Shown here: in pieces, positions 24,460 to 34,875 of the stretch
How the letters are laid out: every line of letters begins with the position of its first letter
Position numbering within the stretch: position 1 is the stretch's first letter
Source: Pseudoneurospora amorphoporcata
Lineage: Eukaryota > Ascomycota > Sordariomycetes > Sordariales > Sordariaceae
DNA: 64,000 nt
Direction: 5' to 3'
Assembly (NCBI GenBank): GCA_033297205.1
Contig: MU859083.1
Coordinates: 124,001 to 188,000 of the forward strand
The notes under the pieces: model-generated
The model's database searches: none
The model's input: only the letters and a program-made list of their open reading frames with translations
What the model was told of the DNA's origin: nothing
Made by a program: the position numbers and the translations under genes

Positions 24460-25937
24460 ATGGCCATCCTCACCTGCCTTCCGGGGCTTGAAGTGACCGT
24501 CGAGGTCGACGGCCAGCGTGCCCACGAATACGACGCCGATCCAGAGGAAGTCGAATCGCGCGCCGAAGAGATGGACTTCCACCTAATCCCACCGACATAC
24601 GGGCGGTGCTGCTTTAAAGCTCCCTACGTCTTGAAATACATCGAGGCGAAGCCCGGCAAGCCCTTTATCTTCGTCGTTGACATGACCAATCGTCGGGTTT
24701 TCGACTGGGACATGGAGCCGGGTCAACGACTCAGCTACGCATGTCACATGGACGGCTTCAGCGCCGGCACAAAATGAGGCTATCGTGGTAGCCGCAACGT
24801 GACAGACTACTGGGTGACTGGTAGTAGAGCGGCGGGCTATAAGGTACACTATTTTCGTTTCGAAAGCCTTGACGTCCGTGAGTGCACACCTACCTTACCT
24901 ACCTTACCTAGTACTAGTCCTACTAGCCTGGAGAATTCTTGCTTAAGCTAATCCATCATCAATCATCACCCTGTTGTTATGTCAGTCGAAGGAGGAGACG
25001 GTTCCGATGCCGAGAAGGCCAAAAAGTACGGCACGCTTCTGGTCAAGCTCTTCCTCGGGGTCGAGACAGGCCGCATGGAAGCTCCTGCTGATAGAGCTGG
25101 CCCTCCCCTCATCTACGCCGTACATGAGAAGGACTTGAAGGGTAGAGCGGTCGACAGCAAGGTCAGGTAAGAAAGAACGACACTCACCATTAGGTGTAAA
25201 CAGTTGCGAGTGTGTGTCTAGACAGCTTACTTTTAAATCACCCTTCCTACATCAATAGCTTCGATTCCGAACCCCTTGAGGACCCTGACCTTGACCCGAC
25301 TAGCATACTAAAGTGTGTCGATCCTCGCGGCCGACCCATCGCCGTCTTTGAGTTCCGCTACCGGACCATGGGTATGTCTCTCTCAGTCTCTCTCTCCCTT
25401 TTCCAGCTGGCTATCAATCAATGGCAGTGACTCAGTGCACTCATCAGAGCGGTTCATGTTTGAGGTGCTTACAACTTTTCGGTCTCTCTCTGACTCTCTC
25501 TCTCTCTCTCGTATTCTAGAGGGTCTTTACCAGGAAGGCGTTATCCGCCGCCCGCGCCCGGTCGTCGTTAAGGACGATGACATGGATGAGGAAGTTATCG
25601 ATGTCGACGATGACGACGAAGAAGAGGACAAGGTATGTACCTAAGCAATTTTCACCATCATCATCATCACACTTCTTTTTCATGTCTACCTACTGTTGTT
25701 TGTTTCCCTTTGAGTTAACCGACCGTCCCTCTGTCTCACTCACAGCAGCAGCGTACAATCAAACGTGAGCCCGAGAATGATGCCTCCTCGTCCCAAGGTA
25801 TCATCAAACGAGAAGCCAGCACCGCCACCACGGATGGCGGCGGTGGTGCTCAGTTGGCTACCTCTACGGTCTCGTACAAGCTTCGCCGGTTGGAAGACGG
25901 AAAGGTCGAGACATGGATTGATCTTACGGACGATTGA
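24460..25937 (+). CDS. DUF7918-family protein, interrupted by an in-frame TGA
   Basis: Five exons are needed for the full family layout: 24460-24877, 24986-25166, 25259-25371, 25520-25632 and 25746-25937, all with GT-AG introns and matching phases. Together they give 338 codons. The N-terminus (MAILTCLPGLEVTVEVDGQR) and KYIEAKPGKPFIF, with the later blocks VSFDSEP and FRYRTMEGLYQEGVI, fit the fungal DUF7918 domain, whose function is unknown. The last part holds an acidic stretch followed by two IKRE motifs (TIKREPE, IIKREAS) that resemble sumoylation sites, and ends ETWIDLTDD. Codon 106 (24775-24777) is TGA. Coding-like sequence in the same frame continues beyond it (YRGSRNVTDYWVTGSR) up to the first donor. 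So this is a nonsense allele, a sequence error, or a gene with an extra intron; a start at 24979 could give a shorter protein. Confidence 0.7.
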
Positions 25938-26503
25938 TTGATGCCTGCCTACCTACCTACCTACCTCCTGGACATTCAATCACCAACAATAATATCAATC
26001 CTCCAAGCCGCAGGCAGGATATTGATTGCAACGTAGCAGGATGGACCGCGCCCGCTGACAGTAGCATTGTTCGGAATCCTCCCAACCAACCCAAAGGAGG
26101 ATGGATGGATCACCACAAATCTGAGACTGTGCTGGAGATGACTGGACGCCATGAGGTGAGGCAGGGGCAGGGGCAGTAAGTACCATGACGTGACGAGCGC
26201 GGAGTGAGTCTTGGACTTCTAGAATACTTGAAAGGATGCACAGAACTTTCAGTTCCTTTCAGTTCTATCCACCGGCCGGCAGGTACAACTTACTAAGTAA
26301 TTACCTCGGATGTAATTCCGAGCAGCAAGTTTGTAGCGCATCGATCGGATCGAGATTGATAGCAAAGTTGTGTGTTTAGTTACCTACAACTAAGGTACCG
26401 TAGTTAGCACAATGGAATCAAATCCAAGGTCAAGGTCAAGGTCAAGGTCAACAACATGACTGCCTGCCAGTGAGTGAGTGTCGTAGCATTCTATCCTTGT
26501 GTC

Positions 26504-26522
26504 GTGTGTGTGTGTGTGTGTG
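26504..26522. repeat. (GT)n microsatellite
   Basis: Nine and a half GT units without interruption in intergenic DNA. Confidence 0.95.
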
Positions 26523-27240
26523 CGGAGGAATGAATGACCACAAGTCTTTTGATTACATAGGTACGGTACCCAACTGATTAGAATAATTGATTGATCCTCT
26601 CTACTTAAGGTAAGGGGGGAGAAGACGGCTGGGCAGATGACTAGAATAGAATACCTTTGTAGGTAGAGGTATTTATTTATTTATGCCTGCCTGGTGCTGT
26701 ACTGTGCTGTGTCTGACACACACTGCAGTGCCCGTGCCGAGACAGACTCACATCATTACAGTCCGGCCGTAACGGAGAGAGCCAAGTGTGCATAATACCA
26801 ACAGAAAAATAGTTGAGCCCATATCCTAGTGGTGGTGTATGGATGACATACATCATATGTATCTCGAAACCACCAATTCTCACCCTTCCCGAGCTTACAT
26901 CTGGTACCAATAAATCTTCCTTCTTCTAGCTTAGGTACATAGGTAGAGGTGGGTAGTAAGTTCCCAACCCGACCTTCTTTGGTAAAAACCATCCACATCA
27001 AAGTCAAGGCACGTCCTTCCCATTCTCGTCCGTCGTCGTTCCCATAATCACAAAACCGAAAAACAAAGCAAAACAAGTCGCAGAGTACATTTTCCAAGAG
27101 CCTCAAGTGAATCAACTAGGTAGGTAGATCCCCACTACCTAGGTAGCGATCAAACCAGACCGGCCCCGTCATGACAATCTCAGGGGCTTGGTTTCGTTTC
27201 GCCTTTGGCTGTTTGGCAGACCTTTGACTTTTGTGTCGCT

Positions 27241-27242
<2 letters not shown>

Positions 27243-27272
<30 letters not shown>
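27243..27272. repeat. run of 30 T
   Basis: A homopolymer of 30 T flanked by CTTT-rich sequence; it is intergenic. Confidence 0.95.
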
Positions 27273-27665
27273 CTTTCTGTCTTGTTTTCTTTCTCTCTCT
27301 CAGTCCTCTCGTTTGCGGACTTTTTTTTTCCCAGCCAAGCTTCTTCCATGTCGGTAGTTAGGTAGTGAGTGAGTGAGTGAACCCTTCAAGTAAGTGACCT
27401 GCCTGGCTCACTGACACCCGACTCCATGTTGTTGAATGGCCATCTGGTCGCAGTCCCCCTCCTATGTGTGCTTCCTTCTAGACTTAGTCCAGTCCAGTGC
27501 AGTGCAGTCCAGTGCATCCCAGCCCAGCCCGCCCAGCTACCTTACCTAGCTAGGCCTCTCAGATTAAGGTACATACAATTTGCTTCAATGCTGGCTACCT
27601 AGGTGGCCATCCCTTCCCTTCCTGTCCCTCCCTCCGTCCGTCCGTCCCCACGGGCACCTAGCAGA

Positions 27666-30482
27666 CTATCTCGAGCAGGGAATCAACCCACAAAAGAGAT
27701 TGCCGACCCCCTCGGCAGCACCCGTGAACAATTCCTTGGCCCCCTCCTTGACGCCGGCCCAGAAGTCGTCCCAGCCGTTCAGAGCGGCGAGGGACACGAG
27801 CGCCTGCTGGACCGACTGGACCGACTGGACCGACTGGTTGTTGTGCTCGGCGGCTAGGTTGTGCTCGGCCGTGATGTCGGAGACGTTGTGCTCGGTGGTG
27901 AGGTTGGTTGAGGTGGTGAGGTTGGAGACGTTGTTCTCGGCGGCTGGGTTGTGCTCGGTGGTGATGTTGTGCTCACTCCTCTTGTGCTTCTCGCTCCTCT
28001 CCTTCACATTAGGGTGAAGGGCGGGAACGGGAGTGGTGTAGGAGGTGTGGGCGGCGGCGGCGGGCTGGAAGGGGGTAGTAGGATAGGTCGTAGTGGGGAG
28101 GGTAATAAGGAGGGATCCATATTCGTTCCATGTCATCATGTCCGGTTGGTCGTCGTCATGGTAGTTGCGGTTGCGAATTCGATTGTCGTGGGTCATTTGC
28201 GCGGCGGTTACGGTTACGGTACGGGTGCCATGCGAGGTAGTAAAGATACGTGTGCGCGTGCGCGTGCGGATGATGGCCGTCACTGTACCTGCGCCTGCAC
28301 CATCCAGTGGCTCATGTTGGTTGCTGCTGGGCTCGGGCTCGGGAATGATGGGAGCAGCGGTTGTCATCGGGGCGACGACGTGCGGCTTGCGGGTCCCAGT
28401 AATAAAAGTTATTGCCCAATTCGGGTAACATGAGTGTTCTGGTCGGGCCCAAGAGGTGGTATATATGGGGTTAGGATTGCCTCTGGTTCCCAAGAGGGTG
28501 ATATAGTCCCTGGGGTTCCTGCATAGAGGTAGCTTGACGAGGTGGTCAAGGTTGCGAGCCTGGACGATATTGGGCGTCGTCTCCGTCACCTGAGTATCAT
28601 GAGCATGATCCGAATTAGCGACAACGGTCGTAATAGTAGAAATAATCTCAATAACAGGTGTAGGAGATGTAATGTGCACGATGGAGGTGGTCTCAATGGT
28701 CGTCTCGACAGTGGAAGTAACCTCAACGGTAGATGTAGCTGCTTGAGCGTTGTTGTGAACAGCACCCCTCACACCACCCACACCACCCGGGGGACGGACA
28801 ATCAAGGTAACATCAACAACAGAAGTGATCTCCACAGTAGAAAAGGAGGTCGACGTTGAAGTCGAGGTCAACGTCGAGGTCAAGGTCGAGGTAGTCTCAA
28901 CAGCAGCGCGCCCATACACAGCAGCTTGAGCACCACTAGCCGGAGACGGAGGAGTCCTCGCCGCCGTCTTAGCAGCAGCAGCAGCAGCAGCACCAGCCTT
29001 CAACACCTCCAGGCCCATCACAGTGGTTATCGTAGCTGCTGCTGTGCCAGCTCCAGTTCCAGTTTCGGTTTGCTTCACCGTCACCGTCACCGTCTGACCA
29101 CTGGCGGTCAACCAAGGAGCCACAACTCCCTCCATCAAATGCCCATCATCATCCCACGTAGGCCAAACCGGCGGCTTCGGATGCTCAAACTCGGCCGACA
29201 AGTCGCCCGGGTTTGTGTGCACGCCCTTAGCCCACTGGATGCCGCCCGGGTCAGCGTCCGGCTGGTGGGTGTAGTAAGCGGCGGGGGTGTGCGAGGCGCC
29301 GACGCCGAAGGGGTGCTCGTTGGAGGCGGCGACGACCACAACGACCGGGGTAGATGTGATTGTTGCGGTGTGTTTCCGGGTGATGAAGCTGGTTACCGTG
29401 ACGGGAGGAGGTGTGTAGATACTTGTAGATAGGTGTACCTTAGTGACTTTGTTGGTAATCGTGTTGGTTATCGTGACCAGAGACGGTACCGTGGCGGCTG
29501 CCGGTTCTTGGACAAGTTCGGATCCGGATGCATGTGGATATGATGTGATCAAGTGCATGCTTGTGACCATTTTGGTGGCGGTTACGTTGTCGGTCACGAC
29601 GGTAGTGGCGTCCTTGGGCTTCACGACAATGATGTCGGTTTCAGTCTTGGTAATGGTGACGAACCGTGGGGACTCTTTAGGTTCCACGACGACGACATTT
29701 GATTTGGCATGCTCGGTAACCGTGACGAACTCGATGGACTCCTTTGGCTTGACGACCACAACCTTTGGATCAGACGACTCGGGAACCGTGATGTACTGGG
29801 TGCTGGTGGGCTGCGATTGCAGCACGGAGGAGGAGAAAGACGACGACGACGACGAAGAAGAAGAAGAAGGTGAGAAAGAAGACGAGCTCAAAGGTGACAT
29901 GCTGGGGTAGACCGTGTACACGGACGTAACGACGACAGGACCTACCTCGCTGGTTGACGGCGTGCTCGTGGCAGCAACATTATTGACATGGACGGTTGAG
30001 ACGAGTGTGACCGGATGGCCATACGAAGATGTGCTCGATGGACTCGGGAGGTAAACTGTTTGGTAGATGGTCCCGGGGCCCGCATGCTCGGGCTGGCTGT
30101 TGCCCATGTGTTCGTCGACATTGGGGACGTGGTGGGCGCCGTTGCTGTGTTCGCTGCTCGATGAGGAGGGGGGAGCAAGTTGGCCGGGGACGGTGAAGAC
30201 GGCAACGGACTGGCGGACGATCTCATCCACCGAGGTTGAGGAAATAGTGACAGGCACAACGGTGGTGAAGGTCGAGGCATCAATATAGGTAACAGTGGTA
30301 AGCTTGAGCGGAATTGAGTTTTCTCCATCGATCAAGAACTCTCCAACTGAGGGAGTCGGATCTGGGAGGGTCTCAACCACTGGCACCAATCGAGTGGTGA
30401 CCATTTTGACGTGTCCGGATGCCGTTGGCACTATGGCCAACAGACACCACCATGGTACAAGGAAGATGACAGGGTTAAACAT
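27666..30482 (-). CDS. secreted Ser/Thr-rich repeat protein of unknown function
   Basis: Single-exon ORF of 938 aa from the ATG at 30482. An in-frame ATG at 30632 would add 50 residues but displaces the better signal sequence. Residues 1-23 (MFNPVIFLVPWWCLLAIVPT, then ASG) form a signal peptide. The body is rich in Thr, Ser, Val and Pro, with TxT/SxT runs typical of O-glycosylated wall or surface proteins. It contains repeated units of the type VVVVKPKES + FVTVT (29620-29770). A poly-Ser stretch lies near 29830-29880. Near the C-terminus are several EHN units (about 27830-28000), SVQSVQSVQQ, and an amphipathic Gly/Ala-rich tail (WDDFWAGVKEGAKELFTGAA) ending FCGLIPCSR. No catalytic domain and no clear GPI signal are visible. 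I do not recognise a family. Confidence 0.75.
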   Translation of the reverse strand: MFNPVIFLVPWWCLLAIVPTASGHVKMVTTRLVPVVETLPDPTPSVGEFLIDGENSIPLKLTTVTYIDASTFTTVVPVTISSTSVDEIVRQSVAVFTVPGQLAPPSSSSSEHSNGAHHVPNVDEHMGNSQPEHAGPGTIYQTVYLPSPSSTSSYGHPVTLVSTVHVNNVAATSTPSTSEVGPVVVTSVYTVYPSMSPLSSSSFSPSSSSSSSSSSFSSSVLQSQPTSTQYITVPESSDPKVVVVKPKESIEFVTVTEHAKSNVVVVEPKESPRFVTITKTETDIIVVKPKDATTVVTDNVTATKMVTSMHLITSYPHASGSELVQEPAAATVPSLVTITNTITNKVTKVHLSTSIYTPPPVTVTSFITRKHTATITSTPVVVVVAASNEHPFGVGASHTPAAYYTHQPDADPGGIQWAKGVHTNPGDLSAEFEHPKPPVWPTWDDDGHLMEGVVAPWLTASGQTVTVTVKQTETGTGAGTAAATITTVMGLEVLKAGAAAAAAAKTAARTPPSPASGAQAAVYGRAAVETTSTLTSTLTSTSTSTSFSTVEITSVVDVTLIVRPPGGVGGVRGAVHNNAQAATSTVEVTSTVETTIETTSIVHITSPTPVIEIISTITTVVANSDHAHDTQVTETTPNIVQARNLDHLVKLPLCRNPRDYITLLGTRGNPNPIYTTSWARPEHSCYPNWAITFITGTRKPHVVAPMTTAAPIIPEPEPSSNQHEPLDGAGAGTVTAIIRTRTRTRIFTTSHGTRTVTVTAAQMTHDNRIRNRNYHDDDQPDMMTWNEYGSLLITLPTTTYPTTPFQPAAAAHTSYTTPVPALHPNVKERSEKHKRSEHNITTEHNPAAENNVSNLTTSTNLTTEHNVSDITAEHNLAAEHNNQSVQSVQSVQQALVSLAALNGWDDFWAGVKEGAKELFTGAAEGVGNLFCGLIPCSR

Positions 30483-31165
30483 TGTGATGTTTTTCTGAAA
30501 ACGTGTGGTTGTTGGTAAACGAGGTTGCTGATAGAGGCAACAAAAGCTTTGCGATAGAGTGTCTGGGATCGAAGGTGTCTGGTTGGAAAGAGAGAAGAAA
30601 TGGAAGAAAAGGATCAAAAGTGAAGAAGGCAAAAGAGTGGTCAGTTATATGGCCATGGACAATATATTTCTCAACAATTGATTAGAGGGAGAGGAGCCAT
30701 GCCGGAAATCAGGAGTCACAGGACCGGGCTTGAAAAAAATAAAATATTTCAGACATGCAGCATATCTACCTATATGTAGCCTTCGGGACGACCGAGCCCA
30801 GTTTGCAGGGAAAAACTTGGAACGACTGATTGCACCTATCGGTAGGTGTTTCTCATTCCCCTCGCCCGTATCTTGCATGAAATCACAAAGTTCCCATTCG
30901 TTTCCGCTCAAGATATGGTGTCATCCCCGGACAGCATTTGGACAGTGACTTGATGTTAGAGCTTCTTTCGGAGGTATCATGCGTGTTCACACCATGGTAC
31001 TACCTGCAACACTTCTGTTAGTGCTAGATGTTCTCCGATATCAGGCGTAATCACACAAACAAGGCTTCGTTCACACATTCAACCAACTTTGTTGCCGCCA
31101 AGTACCCAAAGCTGGAATCTGTCATTTCCCATCTTTCCAACAAACACGTTGAGAATCCCCCTGCA
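30483..31165. other. intergenic
   Basis: Promoter side of the secreted-protein gene and 3' flank of slx4. I see no gene. The slx4 stop codon is at 31166-31168. Confidence 0.5.
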
Positions 31166-31810
31166 CTAGAACCTCTTCCTAACCTGCCCCCTATTCCCCT
31201 CCCTCCACACCCACCCAACGCCCTTGGTCTCACACCACCTCCTCACCTCCTCCGTGCCCGCCTCGTCTTCCCACCCGACTCTATCCAGTCCCTGTCCAGC
31301 CGTATTCAACCACGCCGTCAAATCTTCCAAGATAATCGGATCGTACATCAAAATCTTCTCGTGCCAAGAAGGGTCGGAAGGGTTGCCAGAACGAGAAGCG
31401 GTGGTGATGGCTTCGGTTATGTGTTTAAAGAGATCAGCTTCGGTGGACGTGGAGGGTGTGACGTCTAGGAGAGATTCATCGCACTCCATGTCTGTTGGGA
31501 GGAACATTTCGGCGGCAGCGGCATCGTTGTGGTCGTGGTCTTGGTGGTTTTCGGGGGTGGAGAAGAGTTGGGATGCAGAGGGGGAGGCGGAGGAGGGTGA
31601 GGAGGCGAACGGGTCGGAATCGGAGGCGTCGTCGATATCGGAGTCGGGGATTTCGAGCATGGTTGGGCATTGGCGCTTGGGGGTTGATGCGGAGAGTACA
31701 GGTAATGGTGCATATGCTGGTTTTGAGGCTGCTGCTGTTCCGTGTACTGCTCCTCCAGCAGCAGAAGCCTTTTCTGGTCTGTCCGTGGTGCTCATGCGCG
31801 AAGGAGGCGC

Positions 31811-31841
<31 letters not shown>

Positions 31842-34069
31842 ATAATAGTAGTAGCAGCCATGATTTTCTTTGGCCTTCCCCTTGGTCTTTTCGTCGCCGC
31901 CGGTGCAGCCAATTTTCTTCCTGCTTCTTCTGCCTCCTCCTGCACAGCTGTTGCGCTTTTCGCCGTTCGGCCCCTCCCAGCACGGTTCGGAGATAGTGCA
32001 AGAGGATCCACCCCTGTGCTTGTACCTGTACTTATGCTATCCCAGCATTGTTGGAGGAGAGAAATCATGGCCGCGCGCTTCTTGATTGGCTTGAATCCGT
32101 AAGAAGCCATCTCCCGGCTCAGTTGGGCGTCGGTAAAGAGCTCGTACTTTGGGCGAGGTGGAGGGTCCATCTTTTTCTGCTGTCTCTGCTGCTGCTGCTG
32201 CTGTGTCTTGGAAGGGCTGGTCTTCTGGGACTGCTCAAGGAGCTGGTAGTGTTCTTGGTTACTTGGTGGTGGCTCGTAATCGTCAAAGTCGAAATCAAAG
32301 TCAAGCACAGCGCTTGCTCGTGGAGGAGTGGTTGGTGGTGGAGGCGTTTTGGCTGGTGGAAGGACCTTTGGATGGGGAGGAGTGCTTTCTCTGGATGGTG
32401 AACGTGATTTTTGCGGTGTTCTCGCTCGCGGAGGGGCAACGGGATTTGGTGGTGGAGGCTTCGTGATATTGTGGATTGACTTTTCCTTGGTTGACAGCGT
32501 ACTGATCTTAGTCTCGTGTCTCCTAATCGTAGATGGTCCGGGGACAACAGGATCAGATGATAATATTTCGATTGCCGTTTGCGTCTTGCCCTGACCATGT
32601 TCTCCAAGCTCTGCCTCTTCAGACACACCATCAGATGGCCTGCCAGCTTGCTGTAACAAATCTTCTGGTACCTCGACAGCTTCAGTCAAGTCAAAGACGT
32701 CCAAATCCAACAAATGCCCATGCTCATCTCTAGCCCCTACCCTCCAAAGCTTGTTGTTGCCCGTCTTGCGCCTGCTAGCAAGATTGCTGAACCTGACCGG
32801 GCTAGATGTAAAGGGATGGCTGTCAGGAGTGTTCCCCGCCGCCTTGAGCGACTCGTGCAAAGCACGAAGAAGGTCGGTGTCTTCAGTCACTAGCTGGCTT
32901 GAAGTGCCAAAGACGAAATCCTGACCAGACACCTGCCGGAGTGCGCTCTGGGGAGAGAGCAACAGCTGTCTGCGAGGCTCAGGCTTCTTCTTGGAGACCC
33001 GGGGCTTTGCTGGCTTCTTGGAGGCGGCCTTTGTCTTGCCACCACTGGGTTTGGTAGCAGCCTTGTCGTCGTCCTCCACGTCAATGTAGCCTAGAAGAGT
33101 GTCTTGTTTCGATGTCACAGTAGATGGGGAATCGTCTGCTGGGTCTTGTATTCGGTAGGCGGCCGTTGCTAGGTCGGTGATTGTGCGTGGCTTCTTCTTG
33201 GGGGCTTTAGTCTTGGTTGGGGATGCCTCTGGACTTGTGGGTTTGTCTGTTGTAGTAATAGTCGTAGTGGTTGTAGTGGTAGCGACCATCTCGATCAGTT
33301 TCCTCTTCCCGAGCACATCAACTTTAGTGGCTTGACTCAGCTGACCATTCTCTGGTTTACAGGCGTATGTATCCAAGAGCTTTCCAAATGCCACTGGTGG
33401 ATCGGTATGGGCAGTCGTAGAGGACGGTTCTGGTGGTGGTCTGTCATGTGGCGGTGGTGTCCAGTCCAGTCTTCGTCTATCTGCCGGCTCTAGGTCTATT
33501 GGCTCATGGTCAATCCGTACGGGGGCGAGTTTGGGAGCTTTCGAGGGCTCCTCTTGAGCAGAAGCGGCAAAATTTTTGCTCACTGTCTCGGATTTCTTCC
33601 TGGGTTTCGCCGCTGGTTTGGTGACCTTGGACTTGGGCAAGGCAGTCTGTCCATCGGCGTCCTTTTGCTTGGGTGGTCTGCCCCTTCTTGCTGGTGGTTT
33701 AGGCGGTGCATTTTCGTCGGTGGCAGTTGTCTCGTCCTTCTTTTTCCTCGGCTTCCTGGGTTTCTTTGCTGGCTTTTCCTCGGACACAGCGGTTGTTGTT
33801 ATTGACACTGATGTTGTTATCGTCCGAGTGTCTGGCTGAGGTGGCGACTTTGGTGCAGGCTTTTCTTCCTCCACGACCTGCGACAGGCGCCAGATGCTAG
33901 CAGCGCTTGTAAAGGTCCCGAATCCGACAGAATTACTGGGAATGGCTGCGGCATTACTGTCAGTTGGTAGCACTGGTTTCTTGGGTGGTGGCTTTGCGAC
34001 TGGAGCGAAGAGGTCTGGGAACTCGGGCGACGAGGAGATGATGTCTATCGTGTCACTACTATGCGCCAT
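31166..34069 (-). CDS. slx4: structure-specific endonuclease subunit SLX4
   Basis: Single-exon gene of 967 aa. SLX4 is the scaffold of the SLX1-SLX4 nuclease, which cuts branched DNA during replication and recombination repair in the nucleus. The N-terminus (SSDTIDIISSSPEFPDLFAP) fits the fungal SLX4 family. Two AT-hook-like motifs are present: RRGRPPKQK at residues 128-136 and KRPRGRPKK in the C-terminal third. A SAP-like helix pair (YELFTDAQLSREMASYGFKP, followed by IKKRAAMISLLQQCW) and the terminal domain (LMYDPIILEDLTAWLNTAG; VRRWCETKGVGWVWREG) match the conserved SLX1-binding end of the family. A DNA-encoded Thr run (TTIITTTTTTTTTT) at 31805-31860 is a coding microsatellite. It lies head to head with the eS21 gene. 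Confidence 0.9.
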
Positions 34070-34552
34070 TCGAACTGGTGGTATTGGGAAGAGTACCGAG
34101 TCTCTTCCATATGTGACCGGTAGACAGTAGTACCTCTAGGTAGTTGGTGATGGACGCTCGGGGCAACTTGGCCATTGAATGCGCCGCGCGAAATCAAAGC
34201 AGGAAGGCGACTTGGCGATGGGCACCTCTATGGCTTCCATTTTGCAGGGACCAACATCGCGACCACAGCGCGCCATCAGCTGACAGTCCAGGCGTTGTTG
34301 TTAGTGCAGGTACAAAGTACTTGTTGAACTCCCAAGTCTAGACCACAGCCACATTTATTGAAGCCACATAATCTGTCAAAAAGCATCCGTGCACCCCGCT
34401 GGCAGCCCACAACTGGGGCTTGCACACCAAACTGCGTTTTTGTGTCGAAATTCCAAGTTGACAAAGTCGGAATTCTGCGCTTGTTGCCCGCTCCTCGTCA
34501 CCAGATCACACACCCCCCAACCGCAGTCTCAGCACCCCCAAAGACAGCCAAA
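34070..34552. promoter_or_regulatory. divergent promoter between slx4 and eS21
   Basis: The start codons of the two genes are 483 bases apart. The last 70 bases before the eS21 ATG are C-rich, as is common upstream of fungal ribosomal protein genes. No exact site can be named. Confidence 0.55.
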
Positions 34553-34875
34553 ATGGAGAACGATCGCGGCGAAATTGTCGACCTGTATGAGATATTCACT
34601 CTGGTCAAAAAGGTGAAAATGGGCTAATAATTCTCTCATCCAGCTACGTCCCCCGCAAGTGCTCTGCGACGGGCCGCATCATCAAGTCCAAGGACCACGG
34701 TTCTTGCCAGATCACCATTGCCAAGGTCGACGAGAACGGCCGTGCCATCCAGGGCGAGAACATCATCTACGCCCTCTCCGGCTTCGTTCGCGCCATGGGC
34801 GAGTCCGACGACTCGCTCAACCGCCTTGCCCAGCGCGATGGTCTCCTCAAGGCCGTCTGGAACCCCCAGCGCTAA
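34553..34875 (+). CDS. rps21: 40S ribosomal protein S21 (eS21)
   Basis: Two exons, 34553-34584 and 34644-34875, with a 59-nt intron (GTATGA, GGCTAATAA branch, CCAG). The protein is 87 aa, the usual eS21 length. It begins MENDRGEIVDLY and continues VPRKCSATGRIIKSKDHGSC, ALSGFVRAMGESDDSLNRLA and ends LLKAVWNPQR, a close match to eS21. It is a small-subunit component needed for late 18S rRNA processing in yeast. Only 10 full codons precede the intron, as is common for fungal ribosomal protein genes. Phase-2 splicing rebuilds the conserved DLYVPRK. Confidence 0.96.

Larger units (their letters stand above)
25938..27665. other. intergenic with simple repeats
   Basis: No supported gene. Repeats include (CTAC)n at 25948-25966, AAGGTC units at about 26427-26450, (GT)n at 26504-26522, a T30 run at 27243-27272, GAGT units near 27365-27381, and AGTCCAGTGC-type units near 27486-27520. 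The TACCTACC/GGTAGGTA motif recurs at 27116-27147 and 27538-27555. Confidence 0.6.
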
